Source: CAVYHX01 sp963768415
GTDB taxonomy: Bacteria; Pseudomonadota; Gammaproteobacteria; UBA9214
DNA: 64,000 bases
Assembly: GCA_963768415.1 (NCBI GenBank)
Contig: CAVYHX010000016.1
Coordinates: forward strand, 1-64,000
Direction of reading: 5' to 3'
Below the pieces are notes generated by a model. That model was given only the letters and a program-made list of their open reading frames with translations. It was not told the origin of the DNA and ran no database searches. A program made the translations under genes and the position numbers. Every line of letters begins with the position of its first letter. Position 1 is the first letter of the stretch. Positions 63,870-64,000 of the stretch are shown piece after piece.

Positions 63870-64000
63870 ATGCACACGCGCGAACCATTCTCCATTCATG
63901 CCCTGGAACTCGGTCCGATGGAGAATTTTGTTTATCTGATACAAGACCATGCATCCGGCACGGCGGCAGTGGTGGATCCTGCCTGGGATGTTCCCGCGGT
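63870..64000 (+). CDS. metallo-beta-lactamase-fold hydrolase, 3'-truncated by the window edge
   Basis: First 43 residues of a glyoxalase-II/persulfide-dioxygenase-like enzyme: ALELGPMENFVYLIQD and AAVVDPAWDVPA match the first strands of the fold. The HxHxDH zinc motif would lie beyond the edge, so the reaction is not decidable. Starts ~150 bp from the divergent Zn-ribbon gene. Confidence 0.6.
   Translation, partial: MHTREPFSIHALELGPMENFVYLIQDHASGTAAVVDPAWDVPA

Overview
The window looks like a chromosomal segment of a sulfur-oxidising, CO2-fixing gammaproteobacterium, probably a Chromatiales-like chemolithoautotroph. The 16S and 23S sequences are of gammaproteobacterial type. Much of the left half is an alpha-carboxysome locus with form IA Rubisco. 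A sulfur globule protein, a one-cysteine DsrC-like protein and a SqrR/BigR-like repressor point to sulfur metabolism. I cannot name the genus from sequence alone.

Layout. 1-5.5 kb: an rRNA operon (16S without its first ~100 nt, tRNA-Ile, tRNA-Ala, 23S with an extra ~135 nt stem in helix 45, 5S, terminator). 5.6-7 kb: a thioredoxin/HEAT protein, two perfect inverted repeats and an unknown gene. 7-20.4 kb: the CO2-concentrating locus, csoS1D, a Nudix gene, cbbL, cbbS, csoS2, csoSCA, csoS4A, csoS4B, two csoS1 genes, a ferritin-like gene, acRAF, mcdA, mcdB, cbbR and a BicA-type bicarbonate transporter. A probable LCIB-type carbonic anhydrase follows at 21-22.2 kb. 22.2-25.4 kb is decayed DNA holding a relic of a second Rubisco large-subunit gene. 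25.5-43.4 kb carries mixed genes: an animal-type haem peroxidase, a rimB-rimK-deacylase group, two msrA genes, a translationally coupled glycosyltransferase/phosphorylase/radical-SAM/SDR group, and a K+ channel. 43.4-44.9 kb holds tandem repeats, a small ORF and the sulfur globule protein gene. 45-53.9 kb: lipase, acyltransferase, NRAMP-like transporter, hybrid kinase, response regulator and the persulfide-sensor-like ArsR protein. 54-57.6 kb: small conserved proteins, including two paralogues of an unrecognised Cys-rich family. 57.6-62.5 kb: a TonB receptor, YfiR and GGDEF/EAL module. A truncated metallo-beta-lactamase-fold gene runs off the right edge.

How the genes work together. BicA imports bicarbonate. 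Carboxysomes (shell CsoS1/S1D/S4, scaffold CsoS2, carbonic anhydrase CsoSCA) turn it into CO2 for Rubisco. acRAF helps Rubisco assemble, McdA/McdB distribute carboxysomes, and CbbR probably controls expression. A nearly identical 20-bp dyad lies in front of both csoS1D and cbbL.

Caution. Many clearly conserved genes are interrupted by single-base shifts. Outside homopolymers these are almost all +1 insertions; the losses are in A or T runs. This looks like uncorrected long-read error rather than biology, so I annotate reconstructed spans and mark each shift. All family assignments come from motif recognition by eye, with no database search.
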